A stretch of 13,977 nucleotides of DNA from Bacillota bacterium (GTDB lineage Bacteria > Bacillota > UBA4882 > UBA8346), in the NCBI GenBank assembly GCA_023415835.1, contig JAEZJK010000104.1, positions 1 to 13,977 of the forward strand, in the 5' to 3' direction. A model generated the notes under the pieces. It did not search any database and had not been told where the DNA came from. It worked only from the letters and a program-made list of their open reading frames with translations. Within the stretch, counting starts at the first letter, position 1; each line of letters opens with the position of its first letter. This document shows, piece after piece, positions 13,612 through 13,977 of the stretch. The position numbers were made by a program, and so were the translations under genes.

Positions 13612-13842
13612 TAGGAACCGTTCAACGACTCGTAGAAATCATGGAATAACCCGTAGGAACCGTTAACCACCTCGTAGGAACCATCGACTACCACGTAGGA
13701 ACCGCTGGACGACCCGTAGGAATCGTTGACCACCTCGTAGGAACCGTCGACTAACACGTAGGAACCACTAAACGACCCGTAGGAATCGTTGACTACCTCG
13801 TAGAAAACACTGAACAACCCGTAGGAATCGATCAACGACTGC
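13612..13842. repeat. Tandem array of eleven 21-bp units with 63-bp higher-order period
   Basis: Units start at 13612 and recur every 21 bp without slippage to 13842. Each begins TAGGAACC, TAGGAATC or a close variant and ends CG; a typical unit starts TAGGAATCGTTGACCACCTC. Comparing 13675-13737 with 13738-13800 shows a 63-bp higher-order repeat with only about six or seven differences. Because 21 is divisible by three, one minus-strand frame is open throughout and would encode seven-residue repeats such as SYEVVND and SYGSFSG. However, its only start lies beyond the IS end, so I do not call a gene. The function is unknown. Confidence 0.9.
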
Positions 13843-13851
13843 GTCGCGATA

Positions 13852-13977
13852 GGGTCTGTCAATAATTTTGTGTAAACTTCATTTCTACTGTAAATATTTA
13901 TTAAACCTATCTTCAAAATAAATAGAAAAGTGTGTAACAATCGAAGTCCAGTATTGAACCCGGCAAGTCCACTGATC
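13852..13977 (-). mobile_element. End of an IS256-family insertion sequence (runs off the window)
   Basis: GGGTCTGTCAATAATTTTGT and the following GTAAACTTC (about 13852-13880) have the character of an IS256-family terminal repeat, reading TTTACACAAAATTATTGACA on the other strand. The end lies a few bases after the 21-bp repeat array, so the element was inserted at or beside the array. The transposase stop codon follows about 33 bp inside the element. The other end and any target duplication are outside the window. Confidence 0.7.
13885..13977 (-). CDS. IS256-family transposase, C-terminal 30 residues (partial)
   Basis: The minus-strand frame open to the window edge ends QWTCRVQYWTSIVTHFSIYF followed by EDRFNKYLQ and TAG (13887-13885). 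The pattern W-T...W...I-x-F-E-x-R close to the stop is that of the C-terminal tail of Mutator/IS256 transposases, which are DDE enzymes. The catalytic part lies beyond the window. Its position directly inside the IS end fits the usual layout. Whether the rest of the gene is intact cannot be judged. Confidence 0.7.
   Translation of the reverse strand, partial: DQWTCRVQYWTSIVTHFSIYFEDRFNKYLQ

Noticed and set aside
13612..13842. CRISPR array
   Set aside because: Units are contiguous 21-bp tandem repeats with no unique spacers, and no cas gene is near.
13575..13940. A 121-codon minus-strand frame covering the 21-bp repeats
   Set aside because: Its only start (TTG at 13940) lies inside the IS256 transposase in another frame and has no ribosome binding site. 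The frame crosses the IS end, so it is a chimera in this window.

Overview
The window looks like a stretch of chromosome from a moderately AT-rich bacterium, probably a Firmicutes (Clostridia-like) relative. The hints are strong GGAGG-type ribosome binding sites, frequent TTG and GTG starts, and a Bacillus-type LexA (SOS) operator. This placement is an inference; there is no rRNA, tRNA or marker gene to confirm it.

Layout. Bases 1-137 hold a nested inverted repeat. Bases 138-4040 (minus strand) form a three-gene glycosylation cluster: a GtrA-type membrane protein, a GtrB/DPM1-type polyprenyl-phosphate glycosyltransferase and a large GT-C-like membrane protein. This matches the three-component scheme of loading a sugar on a lipid carrier, flipping it and transferring it outside. 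A divergent MFS transporter (4229-5500) meets, tail to tail, a DUF692/MNIO-like TIM-barrel protein (5503-6378, minus). A region with 7-bp tandem repeats leads to an orphan HisI-like cyclohydrolase (6685-7095, plus) with an altered metal motif. That gene converges through a shared hairpin terminator on a secreted PKD-repeat protein (7155-9119, minus).

Bases 9120-12263 are an AT-richer defence island. It holds a GC-rich structured spacer, a frameshifted and probably truncated Mrr-like nuclease, and an intact type II restriction-modification pair of the NgoMIV type (predicted target GCCGGC), with methylase before endonuclease. The pair sits directly behind a LexA box, a perfect Shine-Dalgarno and an 11-codon reading frame. 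It is followed by a 22-codon orphan C-terminal coding fragment. The simplest reading is that the cassette landed in an SOS-regulated gene and took over its promoter; an SOS-controlled restriction system with a leader peptide is the alternative.

Bases 12264-13067 encode a membrane-anchored GT51 (peptidoglycan transglycosylase) homologue that has lost the first catalytic glutamate and other active-site residues. The right end holds a plus-strand gene tail with a very strong terminator, an 11-unit 21-bp tandem repeat array (13612-13842), and the terminal part of an IS256-family element: an IS end from about 13852 and the last 30 codons of a transposase running off the window.
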